From: JBCBDX01 sp039822005
GTDB lineage: Bacteria; Pseudomonadota; Alphaproteobacteria; Rhizobiales; Rhizobiaceae
DNA: 64,000 nucleotides
Reading direction: 5' to 3'
NCBI GenBank assembly: GCA_039822005.1
Contig: JBCBMZ010000009.1
Coordinates: 66,469 to 130,468 of the forward strand
Below are positions 1 to 7,313 of the stretch, one piece after another (position 1 is the first letter of the stretch; the number at the start of each line of letters is the position of its first letter). A program made the position numbers and the translations under genes. The notes under the pieces are model-generated. The model ran no database searches. It was not told the DNA's origin and saw only the letters and a list, made by a program, of their open reading frames with translations.

Positions 1-738
1 AGTGTCAGAGCCCACATGCTCAAAAACAACATCAACGCCTTTTTTCTTGGTAATTTTGCGGATGACGCCCTCGAACCGATCTTCGCGATAGTTGATGACA
101 TGATCAGCGCCCAATGCTTTTGCCGGTTCGACTTTGGCGTCCGAGCCCACTGTGGTGATGACGGTACAGCCCACTTTTTTGGCCAGCTGAATGGCCGCTG
201 AGCCAATGCCGGAACCGCCCGCATGGATCAGGATGGTTTCTCCGGGTTGCAATTGCGCGTTATCAAAAAGCATGTGCTCGCAGGTGCCGAACGTGACGGG
301 CGCGAGCGCTGCACCGATGGCATCCACACCTACAGGCGCGGGCACGCAGTTGCGGGCAGGCATGTTGACCAATTCGGCGGCAAATCCATCGAGGTGGAAA
401 CCGTGAACCCCCGACACATTTTCGCAGAGATTATCGCGATCTTCCCGGCACGGTTTGCATGTGCCGCAGGTTCGAGCGCCAAAAACCGATACCAATTGTC
501 CAGGCAACAAATTGGAGACACCTGGCCCCACTGCGTCGACCACACCCGATGCCTCCGCGCCGATGATCAGCGGCAGTTTTCGTTTAGCGAAAGCCATGCC
601 GCGCCAACCCCAGACATCAATATGGTTCAACGCGACCGCATTGATGCGCAATTGCACTTCGCCCACTCCGGGTGGCGGGGGCATGTCCAGATCGACAATT
701 TCAAGTTTCTTGTCGTCGATCAGCTGCAATGCGCGCAT
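1..738 (-). CDS. adh2XL: Zinc-type alcohol dehydrogenase of the lipid A VLCFA cluster, partial (C-terminus outside window)
   Basis: Translating the minus strand from the ATG at 738 gives an MDR-family (quinone reductase/alcohol dehydrogenase) protein starting MRALQLIDDKKLEIVDLD. It has the GroES-like N-domain and a Cys-rich structural zinc loop (ARTCGTCKPCREDRDNLCEN). The Rossmann fold motif is HAGGSGIGSAAIQLAKKVG. The frame is open to position 1, so roughly the last third of the protein is missing. A GAGGAC Shine-Dalgarno lies just upstream of the ATG, and the gene begins 35 nt after fabF1XL. In rhizobia the homologue sits in acpXL-fabZXL-fabF2XL-fabF1XL-adh2XL-lpxXL, making the long hydroxy fatty acid of lipid A. 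The assignment rests on that synteny, because the protein alone is only a generic MDR oxidoreductase. Confidence 0.85.
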   Translation of the reverse strand, partial: MRALQLIDDKKLEIVDLDMPPPPGVGEVQLRINAVALNHIDVWGWRGMAFAKRKLPLIIGAEASGVVDAVGPGVSNLLPGQLVSVFGARTCGTCKPCREDRDNLCENVSGVHGFHLDGFAAELVNMPARNCVPAPVGVDAIGAALAPVTFGTCEHMLFDNAQLQPGETILIHAGGSGIGSAAIQLAKKVGCTVITTVGSDAKVEPAKALGADHVINYREDRFEGVIRKITKKKGVDVVFEHVGSDT

Positions 739-773
739 GACGTCCTCGAGAATTTGGTTAGGTGGAGCAGCGC

Positions 774-2057
774 TTAGGCCGGTTCGCCAGCGATGACAAG
801 GCAGGTATTTTGCCCGCCAAAGCCAAATGAGTTGGAAAGGACACGGTTGACCGCGGCTTCCCGCGCGCTGTTGGGCACACAATCCAAAACCAGATTGGGA
901 TCGGGCGTATCGTAATTGATGGTCGGTGGAATGGTGTTGTGGCGAACAGTAAGCAGCGAAAACACCGCTTCAATGGCACCGGCGGCGGTGAGTGTGTGGC
1001 CGATCATGGACTTGTTTGATGAAATCGGCGTGCCGCCCAGATTTTCACCGAAAACAGCGGTTAGAGACAAGACTTCCATCTTGTCGTTTTCCGGTGTCGA
1101 AGTGCCATGGGCATTGATGTAATCGACGTTCCCAGGGGTGGTTCCGGCATCGTCTAGCGCTGCGCGAACGGCGGCAATGGCCGGTGAGCCATCGGGTGAA
1201 GAGCGTGTTCGGTGAAAGTGATCAGCCCGTTCGCCGCAACCTTCCAAAATGCCCAGGATTGTCGCGCCGCGTGCGGTCGCCGTCTCAAGTGTTTCCATCA
1301 CGAAAGCGCCGCTTCCCTCCGCCATGACAAAACCGTCGCGATCTTTGGAGAACGGCTTTGACGCTTTCTCGGGCACTTCATTCTGGGTCGATAGTGCCGA
1401 CAGTAATGAGAAACGGATGAGCGCTTCTGCTGTGACCGAGCCATCTGTTCCCACGCTCAGGACACGATCTGCCTCGCCGCGGCGCAGCGCTTCTGCGCCC
1501 AATTGGATGGCTGTGGCACCAGATGCGCATGCAGTAGATAGCGTGATGGGCAATCCACGCGCGCCGACACGTTCCTTCAACCTCGTCGCCACAGTGCTGA
1601 ACTGGGTCTCGGGAAAAATGTTGGGATAGTTCTTTGCCCGGGCAGCGGCCAGCATGCGTTGGATGCCAGCTTCGCCCAAGCCGGCGGTTTGGCCATCATT
1701 GTCCAATTCAAAACGGCGGCGCCATTCCAACTCGACCGGCGGTGCTGCCAAAAACAGGGGGCCGCCAAAATCATTTTCCGCAATGCCTGACATGGCCAAA
1801 GCTTCAATGGCGGCTGCTTCCGCCAAGGCGTAAGTCAACGCCGATGAACCTTTTTCGGCGTCCGGTAAGAAGTCTACCGTGCCAGCAATCGCGGTGCGCA
1901 AGTGATCGGTCGGAAAGCGCGTAATGGCGTGGATTCCGGATTGGCCTGCCGTGAGTGCCGCCCAATTGTCGCTCAATCCCTGAGCCAGCGGGGTGACAAC
2001 ACCGGCGCCGGTAATGGCAATGATGGGGCGCCCCAAATGGTCTGTGTAAATGCTCAT
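774..2057 (-). CDS. fabF1XL: Beta-ketoacyl-ACP synthase (KAS II type) for lipid A very-long-chain fatty acid
   Basis: The 427-residue condensing enzyme has an intact Cys-His-His triad. The nucleophile is C177 in STACASGA, the histidines are H317 (NAHGTSTPEND) and H354 (SNKSMIGHTLTAAG), with K349 between. It extends the acyl chain on AcpXL by Claisen condensation with malonyl-ACP in the cytoplasm. The ATG overlaps the fabF2XL stop as ATGA (2054-2057), implying translational coupling. Of the two ketosynthases here this is the catalytically competent one, and the pair probably acts as a heterodimer like other KS/chain-length-factor pairs (inference). The XL assignment comes from the neighbouring acpXL and adh2XL. 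Confidence 0.9.
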   Translation of the reverse strand: MSIYTDHLGRPIIAITGAGVVTPLAQGLSDNWAALTAGQSGIHAITRFPTDHLRTAIAGTVDFLPDAEKGSSALTYALAEAAAIEALAMSGIAENDFGGPLFLAAPPVELEWRRRFELDNDGQTAGLGEAGIQRMLAAARAKNYPNIFPETQFSTVATRLKERVGARGLPITLSTACASGATAIQLGAEALRRGEADRVLSVGTDGSVTAEALIRFSLLSALSTQNEVPEKASKPFSKDRDGFVMAEGSGAFVMETLETATARGATILGILEGCGERADHFHRTRSSPDGSPAIAAVRAALDDAGTTPGNVDYINAHGTSTPENDKMEVLSLTAVFGENLGGTPISSNKSMIGHTLTAAGAIEAVFSLLTVRHNTIPPTINYDTPDPNLVLDCVPNSAREAAVNRVLSNSFGFGGQNTCLVIAGEPA

Positions 2058-3253
2058 TTATCACCTGCGACAGCTGATACGACCGCCATGCCCTCGGCAT
2101 CGGTCAAGCCGACGACCATCACGCCTACGCGTTGCGGTGCGCCTTTGGGCGCAGCCGTTTCGTGCCGGCTGTCGAGCGGCGGGATCGTCTCACCTTTGCT
2201 GCATGCCAGTGCCGCAAACGAAAGCGCCAAAGGAAACTGTGCTTCACGCATGTGTCCTGTCATGCTGGTGACACCGCGGATGGCCAGCCCTGCAAGGTTA
2301 CTTTCGATGAAAGACTGTTCCTGCGCGAGACGCTTTTTTCCGCCGGTCGGTGCGCTGACAATCAGATCTGAGCTGCTAAGCGAAGTATGCGCGTTCAATG
2401 ATGAAAGGCGTTCGGCTGTTTTTTCATCATCGACAATGCCGTGATCAGCGGCGATTGCGTCTAGCCGTGCATAGATTTTCGCCCCGCGTGCTCTGGCGTG
2501 CTCGGCCTCTTCCAGCACCAGAAACGCGCCACCCGATCCGCAAATGACGCCGCCCCCTTGTGAGTTCTGGCGTCCCCAGACGGGTGTCCAGCCATTATGT
2601 GTCAGGTCGCCGCGCAATTCATATCCCAAAAGCGTGTCGAGATTTTCCGTGTTGTAGGATGCTCCAACCAGCATATGCGTTGATTGTCCGGACCGAATGC
2701 GTGCCGATCCGGTGAGAACAGCAGACATTCCCGCTCCCTCTTCGCCCATGAAGGTACGAGACGAGCCGGTGACCTTATGAACAATCGAGATATTGCCGGC
2801 CAAAAGGTTCGATAGCTGTGCAAGGAAGAGTGTCGGTCGCAACTCGGTTGTTAAAACCTCATTGAGCAACACGTCCACATCGTCACGCTCACGTGCCTGC
2901 ATCAAAATCATGGTATCGACATCGCCGTCGCGCTCACCACCGGCTGCCGCCACGATCATGTCCATTGATGCTGTCAGCTCGGCATTGTCCTTGATTCCGG
3001 CGTCATCAAGCGCAAGGCCCGCGCAGTAGGTGCCGATACGCTGCCAGGTCTCCATCTGGCGCTGGTCACCGCGCTTTGGGATTTGCTTCGACCAGTCGAT
3101 CTCCGGCAATGGATGCACGACGCTTGGCGCAAAGCTCTCGCCGTCAAAGACCGGGGCGCTTCCGTTCGTCAATGCCGCCCAATTCTCCTCGGCGCCGACG
3201 CCCATGGAGGAAACGAGGCCGATACCGGTGATAACGACATCATGCGTGGCCAT
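2054..3253 (-). CDS. fabF2XL: Ketosynthase-like partner protein of the VLCFA cluster, active-site Cys absent
   Basis: This 399-residue thiolase-fold protein starts MATHDVVITGIGLVSSMG. The frame is open to a TTG at 3274 that abuts the acpXL stop, but the ATG at 3253 aligns with the KAS N-terminus and is preferred. Where a KAS carries TACASG this protein reads VTGSSRTFMGEEGAG, with Ser at about 164-165 instead of Cys. The NAHGT histidine motif is replaced by SAPTGGKK; only the later GH of TSMTGHMREAQ is kept. It is therefore unlikely to condense acyl chains itself and resembles a chain-length-factor subunit. It lies between acpXL and fabF1XL, with ATGA overlap to the latter, and has the fabF2XL position of rhizobial clusters. 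Confidence 0.85.
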   Translation of the reverse strand: MATHDVVITGIGLVSSMGVGAEENWAALTNGSAPVFDGESFAPSVVHPLPEIDWSKQIPKRGDQRQMETWQRIGTYCAGLALDDAGIKDNAELTASMDMIVAAAGGERDGDVDTMILMQARERDDVDVLLNEVLTTELRPTLFLAQLSNLLAGNISIVHKVTGSSRTFMGEEGAGMSAVLTGSARIRSGQSTHMLVGASYNTENLDTLLGYELRGDLTHNGWTPVWGRQNSQGGGVICGSGGAFLVLEEAEHARARGAKIYARLDAIAADHGIVDDEKTAERLSSLNAHTSLSSSDLIVSAPTGGKKRLAQEQSFIESNLAGLAIRGVTSMTGHMREAQFPLALSFAALACSKGETIPPLDSRHETAAPKGAPQRVGVMVVGLTDAEGMAVVSAVAGDK

Positions 3254-3270
3254 GTGGCTGCGGATCCGCG

Positions 3271-3555
3271 TCAAGCCTTGGCTGCACGAAGATCATCAAT
3301 CTTCGCGCAGAGATTTTTGAGAACGAAATATTCTTCGGTTGGCGCTTTGCCGTCATTGACGTCCTGCGTCCACTGTTCGAGCGGAATCTTGATGCCGAAC
3401 TCTTTGTCGATGGCAAAAACGATATCCAGGAAATCAAGGCTATCGATGCCCAGATCGTCAATCGTATGGCTTTCCAGGGTGATCGTCTCGCGATCAATTT
3501 CGCTTGTTTCTGCAATGATATCGGCGACTTTGTCGAACGTATCGGACACAGGCAT
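3271..3555 (-). CDS. acpXL: Acyl carrier protein AcpXL, carrier for the lipid A very-long-chain hydroxy fatty acid
   Basis: The 94-residue acidic protein has the phosphopantetheine attachment motif GIDSLDFLD with Ser39. It is longer than housekeeping AcpP (about 78 aa), with a C-terminal extension (TEEYFVLKNLCAKIDDLRAAKA) as in rhizobial AcpXL. It carries the growing acyl chain to LpxXL for transfer to lipid A. It is the first gene of the minus-strand operon. The fabF2XL frame begins immediately at its stop codon, leaving no room for the fabZXL dehydratase that usually follows. The identification is firm because both length and sequence match AcpXL rather than AcpP. Confidence 0.93.
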   Translation of the reverse strand: MPVSDTFDKVADIIAETSEIDRETITLESHTIDDLGIDSLDFLDIVFAIDKEFGIKIPLEQWTQDVNDGKAPTEEYFVLKNLCAKIDDLRAAKA

Positions 3556-3741
3556 TCCTTTTCACTGTTCTTTTATAGGCGCACGCCCAAAACTCTTTTG
3601 CGGGGTCTCTAGACCTTTTGAAGGCCCAAAGAAAGGGGCCTTTCGCCGCTTTCCCAAGCCGATGTTTTAAACTCGGCAAACTGGCCAAGCGGGTTGACCT
3701 GCCTACCTGTTTCAGCCGAACAGGTTTCAAAGGGAGAATTC
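3556..3741. promoter_or_regulatory. Divergent intergenic region between acpXL (-) and gabD (+)
   Basis: About 190 bp separate the two divergent start codons, so both promoters must lie here. A short hairpin is visible: aaggccc (3621-3627) pairs with gggcctt (3636-3642). An AGGGAG Shine-Dalgarno for gabD is at 3731-3736. No clear -35/-10 pair was recognised by eye. Confidence 0.4.
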
Positions 3742-3747
3742 GTGAAA

Positions 3748-5202
3748 ATGTCTGATCAAAACAAGTTCCTTAAGCAAAGTAATTTTGTGGGCGGTGATTG
3801 GATTGCAGCCGATAGCGGCGCGACGATGACAGTGCACAACCCGGCGACGCGCGAGGTGATTGGCACGATACCGGTCTGCGCGGTCCAAGAAACTGACCGT
3901 GCCATCGCTGCGGCATCAGAAGCTTTCCCCATCTGGCGAAAAAGCACGGCGCTTGAACGCGCCAATTTGTTGATGAAACTGCACGATGTGATCTTGAAAA
4001 ACCAGGAAGAGTTGGCGCGCCTACTTACGCTGGAGCAGGGCAAGCCGTTGGCTGAAGCACGCGTCGAAGTGGGTGGATCGGCGGCCTATGTGCGGTGGTT
4101 TGCTGAGGAAGCGCGCCGTGTTTACGGTGAGGTGATCCCCAGCCCTGTACCTGATCGCCGATTGATGGTGATCAAGGAACCGGTGGGTGTTGTGGCCGCT
4201 ATCACACCTTGGAATTTCCCATCCTCCATGATCGCCCGAAAACTGGGCCCGGCGTTGGCCGCTGGCTGTACGATTGTTATCAAGCCTTCGGAGTTTACGC
4301 CGTTTTCCGGTTTGGCCTGGGGGCTTTTGTGTAAAGAAGCGGGCATTCCTCCCGGTGTGGTCAATATCATAACAGGCGACGCTGCAGCCATCGGGTCACG
4401 CCTATGTGGCAACCCACATGTTCGAAAATTAAGCTTTACAGGGTCTACACGGGTCGGCAAATTACTGCTGGCGCAGTCAGCAGACAATGTACAAAAGGTC
4501 TCCATGGAGCTTGGTGGCAATGCGCCGTTTATCGTCTTTAATGATGCGGATTTGGATCGGGCGATTTTGGGCGGTATGGCGGCCAAGTACCGAAACGCAG
4601 GTCAAACGTGCGTTTGTACCAACCGGTTTTACGTTCAGGCGGGAATTTACGATGCTTTTGTGGACCGGTTGACGGCGGAAACCGCCGCAATGACGGTCGG
4701 CAATGGCTTTGACGATGGAGTGGTTCAAGGCCCGCTTATCAACGAGGCGGCCATGGCGAAAGTTGTTGAACTGGTCGAGGATGCGACCCAAAAGCAGGGA
4801 CGCATCACTATCGGAGGCAAACCGCACGCCAAAGGCGGCACGTTCTTTGAGCCGACGGTCATTGCGAACGCTACTGGCAATATGCGTTTCGCGCGTGAAG
4901 AGATCTTTGGGCCGGTGGCACCTGTTTTCAAGTTTACAAGCGAGGAAGAAGTGGTCGCAATGGCCAATGACACTGAGTTTGGTTTGTCGGGTTTTGTTTA
5001 CACTCAGGACTTGGGCCGCGCCTTCCGCATGATGGAAGCGCTGCGCTATGGCCTGATTGGCATCAATGAGGGTGTGATCGCGACGCCGGAAGCACCCTTT
5101 GGCGGGGTCAAACACTCAGGTCTCGGCAAGGAAGGCGGCCACCAGGGTATTGCGGACTATGTCGATGAAAAGTTCGTCGCTGTCGGCGGGCTGGGCCTTT
5201 GA
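3748..5202 (+). CDS. gabD: NAD(P)-dependent succinate-semialdehyde dehydrogenase
   Basis: The 484-residue aldehyde dehydrogenase has the Asn of TPWNFP (152-158), the general base Glu254 in SMELGGNAPF, and the catalytic Cys288 in GQTCVC. The double Cys of GQTCVC together with LEQGKPLAEA is typical of GabD. It oxidises succinate semialdehyde to succinate (GABA/4-hydroxybutyrate catabolism). The ATG at 3748 is 11 nt after AGGGAG; a GTG two codons upstream (3742) is an alternative. The frame extends further 5' but without a matching N-terminus. The aldose 1-epimerase frame overlaps its stop. Related semialdehydes cannot be excluded as substrate. Confidence 0.9.
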   Translation: MSDQNKFLKQSNFVGGDWIAADSGATMTVHNPATREVIGTIPVCAVQETDRAIAAASEAFPIWRKSTALERANLLMKLHDVILKNQEELARLLTLEQGKPLAEARVEVGGSAAYVRWFAEEARRVYGEVIPSPVPDRRLMVIKEPVGVVAAITPWNFPSSMIARKLGPALAAGCTIVIKPSEFTPFSGLAWGLLCKEAGIPPGVVNIITGDAAAIGSRLCGNPHVRKLSFTGSTRVGKLLLAQSADNVQKVSMELGGNAPFIVFNDADLDRAILGGMAAKYRNAGQTCVCTNRFYVQAGIYDAFVDRLTAETAAMTVGNGFDDGVVQGPLINEAAMAKVVELVEDATQKQGRITIGGKPHAKGGTFFEPTVIANATGNMRFAREEIFGPVAPVFKFTSEEEVVAMANDTEFGLSGFVYTQDLGRAFRMMEALRYGLIGINEGVIATPEAPFGGVKHSGLGKEGGHQGIADYVDEKFVAVGGLGL

Positions 5203-6197
5203 GCGCGCGTAAAGCGTGGGGTCGAACGGCCAACGGAGAAATCGTTGACAAGGTCGTTCTGCAGAACGGACCATTGCGAGCGGAAGTCATTACCTTTGGC
5301 GCTATCCTGCGTGATTTGCGATATGTTGGCCACGCCGCTCCTTTGGTTCTGGGCTTGAACTCGGTCGCCGATTATGAGGCTGATCCCGCATATCTCGGCG
5401 CCGTAGTGGGACGTTTCGCCAATCGCATCGCCGGCGCGCGCATGTCTGTTGACGGCGTGGACTATATACTTGATGCCAATGAAAACGGCAGCATGTTGCA
5501 CGGTGGCAAAGCTGGTTTTTCCCGCCAGAATTGGTCCATAGAAGGCTTGAGCGACAACGAAGTGACGCTTTGCCTTCAAAGTCCTGATGGCGACATGGGT
5601 TTTCCGGGCAATCTGACCGTTCGATGCACCTATGCGCTCGAGGATCAGGGTGTTTTGCGTGTCGCATTTAACGCTGAGACAGATGCGCCCACCGTCTGTT
5701 CGCTGGCCCAGCACAGCTATTTCAATCTGCAAGACGGTGGCGCGTCTTCCATTCATGACCATCAATTGACGTTGCTGGCTGATGCCTATTTGCCCGTTAA
5801 TGCGCTGCTTATCCCCGCTGGTGCCCCCGAAAATATTGATGGCGTTTGGTTGGACTTCCGGCAAACGCGCGAAATCGGACCAAGCCAGATTGACCATAAT
5901 TATTGCCTTTCGCAGGAGCGTGTGCCGGTAAGGCCGGTGGCCAGGCTTGCATCACCGGCAAGCGGCATGGCGTTGGAGTTGGCGACGACAGAACCTGGAC
6001 TGCAGGTGTATACTGGCGATGGGCTAAGCGGCGGTACGGCTGGTTTGGACAAGACTTTCTATAGGACACGGGCTGGGATTGCGCTTGAAACGCAAGTCTG
6101 GCCAGATGCGCCCAACCGGCCAGAATTTCCATCGGCGTTTTTGCGTCCCGGTTTGCCGTTGCAGCAGGTGACGCAATTGCGTTTTATAAAAAGTTGA
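5199..6197 (+). CDS. galM: Aldose 1-epimerase (mutarotase)
   Basis: The 332-residue galactose-mutarotase-fold protein contains GAVVGRFANRIAGAR, H101 (MLHGGKAGF), H172 (AQHSYFNLQ) and the TEPGLQVYTGD segment that carries the general-base Glu. It interconverts alpha and beta anomers of aldoses in the cytoplasm. The start is a TTG overlapping the gabD stop (TTGA, 5199-5202), which puts the conserved N-terminal FGxILRDL region at the right distance. No better ATG or GTG exists nearby, so it is probably translated by coupling with gabD. Confidence 0.88.
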   Translation: MSARKAWGRTANGEIVDKVVLQNGPLRAEVITFGAILRDLRYVGHAAPLVLGLNSVADYEADPAYLGAVVGRFANRIAGARMSVDGVDYILDANENGSMLHGGKAGFSRQNWSIEGLSDNEVTLCLQSPDGDMGFPGNLTVRCTYALEDQGVLRVAFNAETDAPTVCSLAQHSYFNLQDGGASSIHDHQLTLLADAYLPVNALLIPAGAPENIDGVWLDFRQTREIGPSQIDHNYCLSQERVPVRPVARLASPASGMALELATTEPGLQVYTGDGLSGGTAGLDKTFYRTRAGIALETQVWPDAPNRPEFPSAFLRPGLPLQQVTQLRFIKS

Positions 6198-6223
6198 ACC
6201 GGTGCCGTGCGGAGGCGGAACAG

Positions 6224-7294
6224 ATGAAGACACTGAGAAGAACCGCCATTGGCCTCATTGTTGTCTTAGGGGCGGCTTGGGCCTATGCCTATTTCTCGCT
6301 GGCGAATGAAACACATGCTTATGCGCCAGTCTCTGTGGATGAACGTGCCCAAGCACAGGCCTATCTTGGACAGGCGGTTGAACCGCTGGGTCCGGGGTGG
6401 GTGTGGGAAACATTTGAACCACAAACGGGGATATCGCTTCGAACCGGTCGCTTTGAGGATCCACCTGCCGACCCAAAGGGCATCATTATTGTGGTGCCGG
6501 GTTATACCGCGCCGCTTGAAATGATTGCTCGTTCAATCAATCAGTTTCACGCCAACGGATATCTGACGTATGGCTTTGAATATCGTGGGCAGGGTCTGTC
6601 GACGCGGTTCCTGGCAAACCCTGAAAAAGGACATGTTGAAGATTATGCTGTTCTTGCTTCCGATTTATCCCGCTTTGTAGAGGCGGTGCGGCAACCGGAG
6701 TTGCCACTCAACATCTACGCGATATCGCAGGGTGCACATATCACGATGCGCATGGCGGGAGACGGGTTGGGTAGCGCTGACCGATACGCGCTGGTTGTAC
6801 CCATGGCACAAATTTTAACTGGTGATTTTCCCTATGGGGTGGCGCGCGCTTTGGCGTCGGTGCTCACCTTTGTCGGCCTTGGCGAGATGTTTGCGCCGGG
6901 ACGCGGGCCTTGGGATATTTCGAAGGTAACGTTTGGCAGTAAGACACCCTGCAATGCGAATCCGGCTCGGGCGCAAACCCGAGATGCGCTGTTTGCACTG
7001 GACGAACAAAAGCGGGTCAACGGCCCTACGGCGCGTTGGGTACATGAAACTATAAACTCTACAGACCGGCTGCTCGGGCCGGATTATGCCGAGAAAATCA
7101 GCGCACCCGTCATCATGTTCACTGCCGGAATGGATACCATTGTCGATACTGAAGCCGCGGTCTCTTTGTGCAATAAGCTTGGTAATTGTGCACGGCGTCA
7201 TTTTGAGGATGCACGCCATTGTATCGGACTAGAGGTCGATGCTGTCCGCGATGCGATTATTGACGCATCGCTCGAACATTTTGCGGGTGACTAG
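6224..7294 (+). CDS. Membrane-anchored alpha/beta hydrolase (lysophospholipase-like)
   Basis: The 356-residue protein has an N-terminal signal anchor (MKTLRRTAIGLIVVLGAAWA) followed by an alpha/beta-hydrolase domain. The nucleophile elbow is ISQGAH, preceded by YGFEYRGQGLSTR as in monoglyceride lipase/PldB-type serine aminopeptidase_S33 proteins. The acid is probably D in AGMDTIVD and the base H in DARHCIGLE. The ATG at 6224 follows GGAGGCGG at 6211-6218; the frame is open upstream to 6194 without a better site. It likely acts on lipids or esters in the periplasm. The substrate is unknown. Confidence 0.8.
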   Translation: MKTLRRTAIGLIVVLGAAWAYAYFSLANETHAYAPVSVDERAQAQAYLGQAVEPLGPGWVWETFEPQTGISLRTGRFEDPPADPKGIIIVVPGYTAPLEMIARSINQFHANGYLTYGFEYRGQGLSTRFLANPEKGHVEDYAVLASDLSRFVEAVRQPELPLNIYAISQGAHITMRMAGDGLGSADRYALVVPMAQILTGDFPYGVARALASVLTFVGLGEMFAPGRGPWDISKVTFGSKTPCNANPARAQTRDALFALDEQKRVNGPTARWVHETINSTDRLLGPDYAEKISAPVIMFTAGMDTIVDTEAAVSLCNKLGNCARRHFEDARHCIGLEVDAVRDAIIDASLEHFAGD

Positions 7295-7313
7295 ATCACC
7301 GGGAGGCTGGAAC

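Noticed and set aside
4477..5115. 212-codon open frame on the minus strand
   Set aside because: It lies antisense within gabD, whose active-site motifs are clear; no domain-like sequence.
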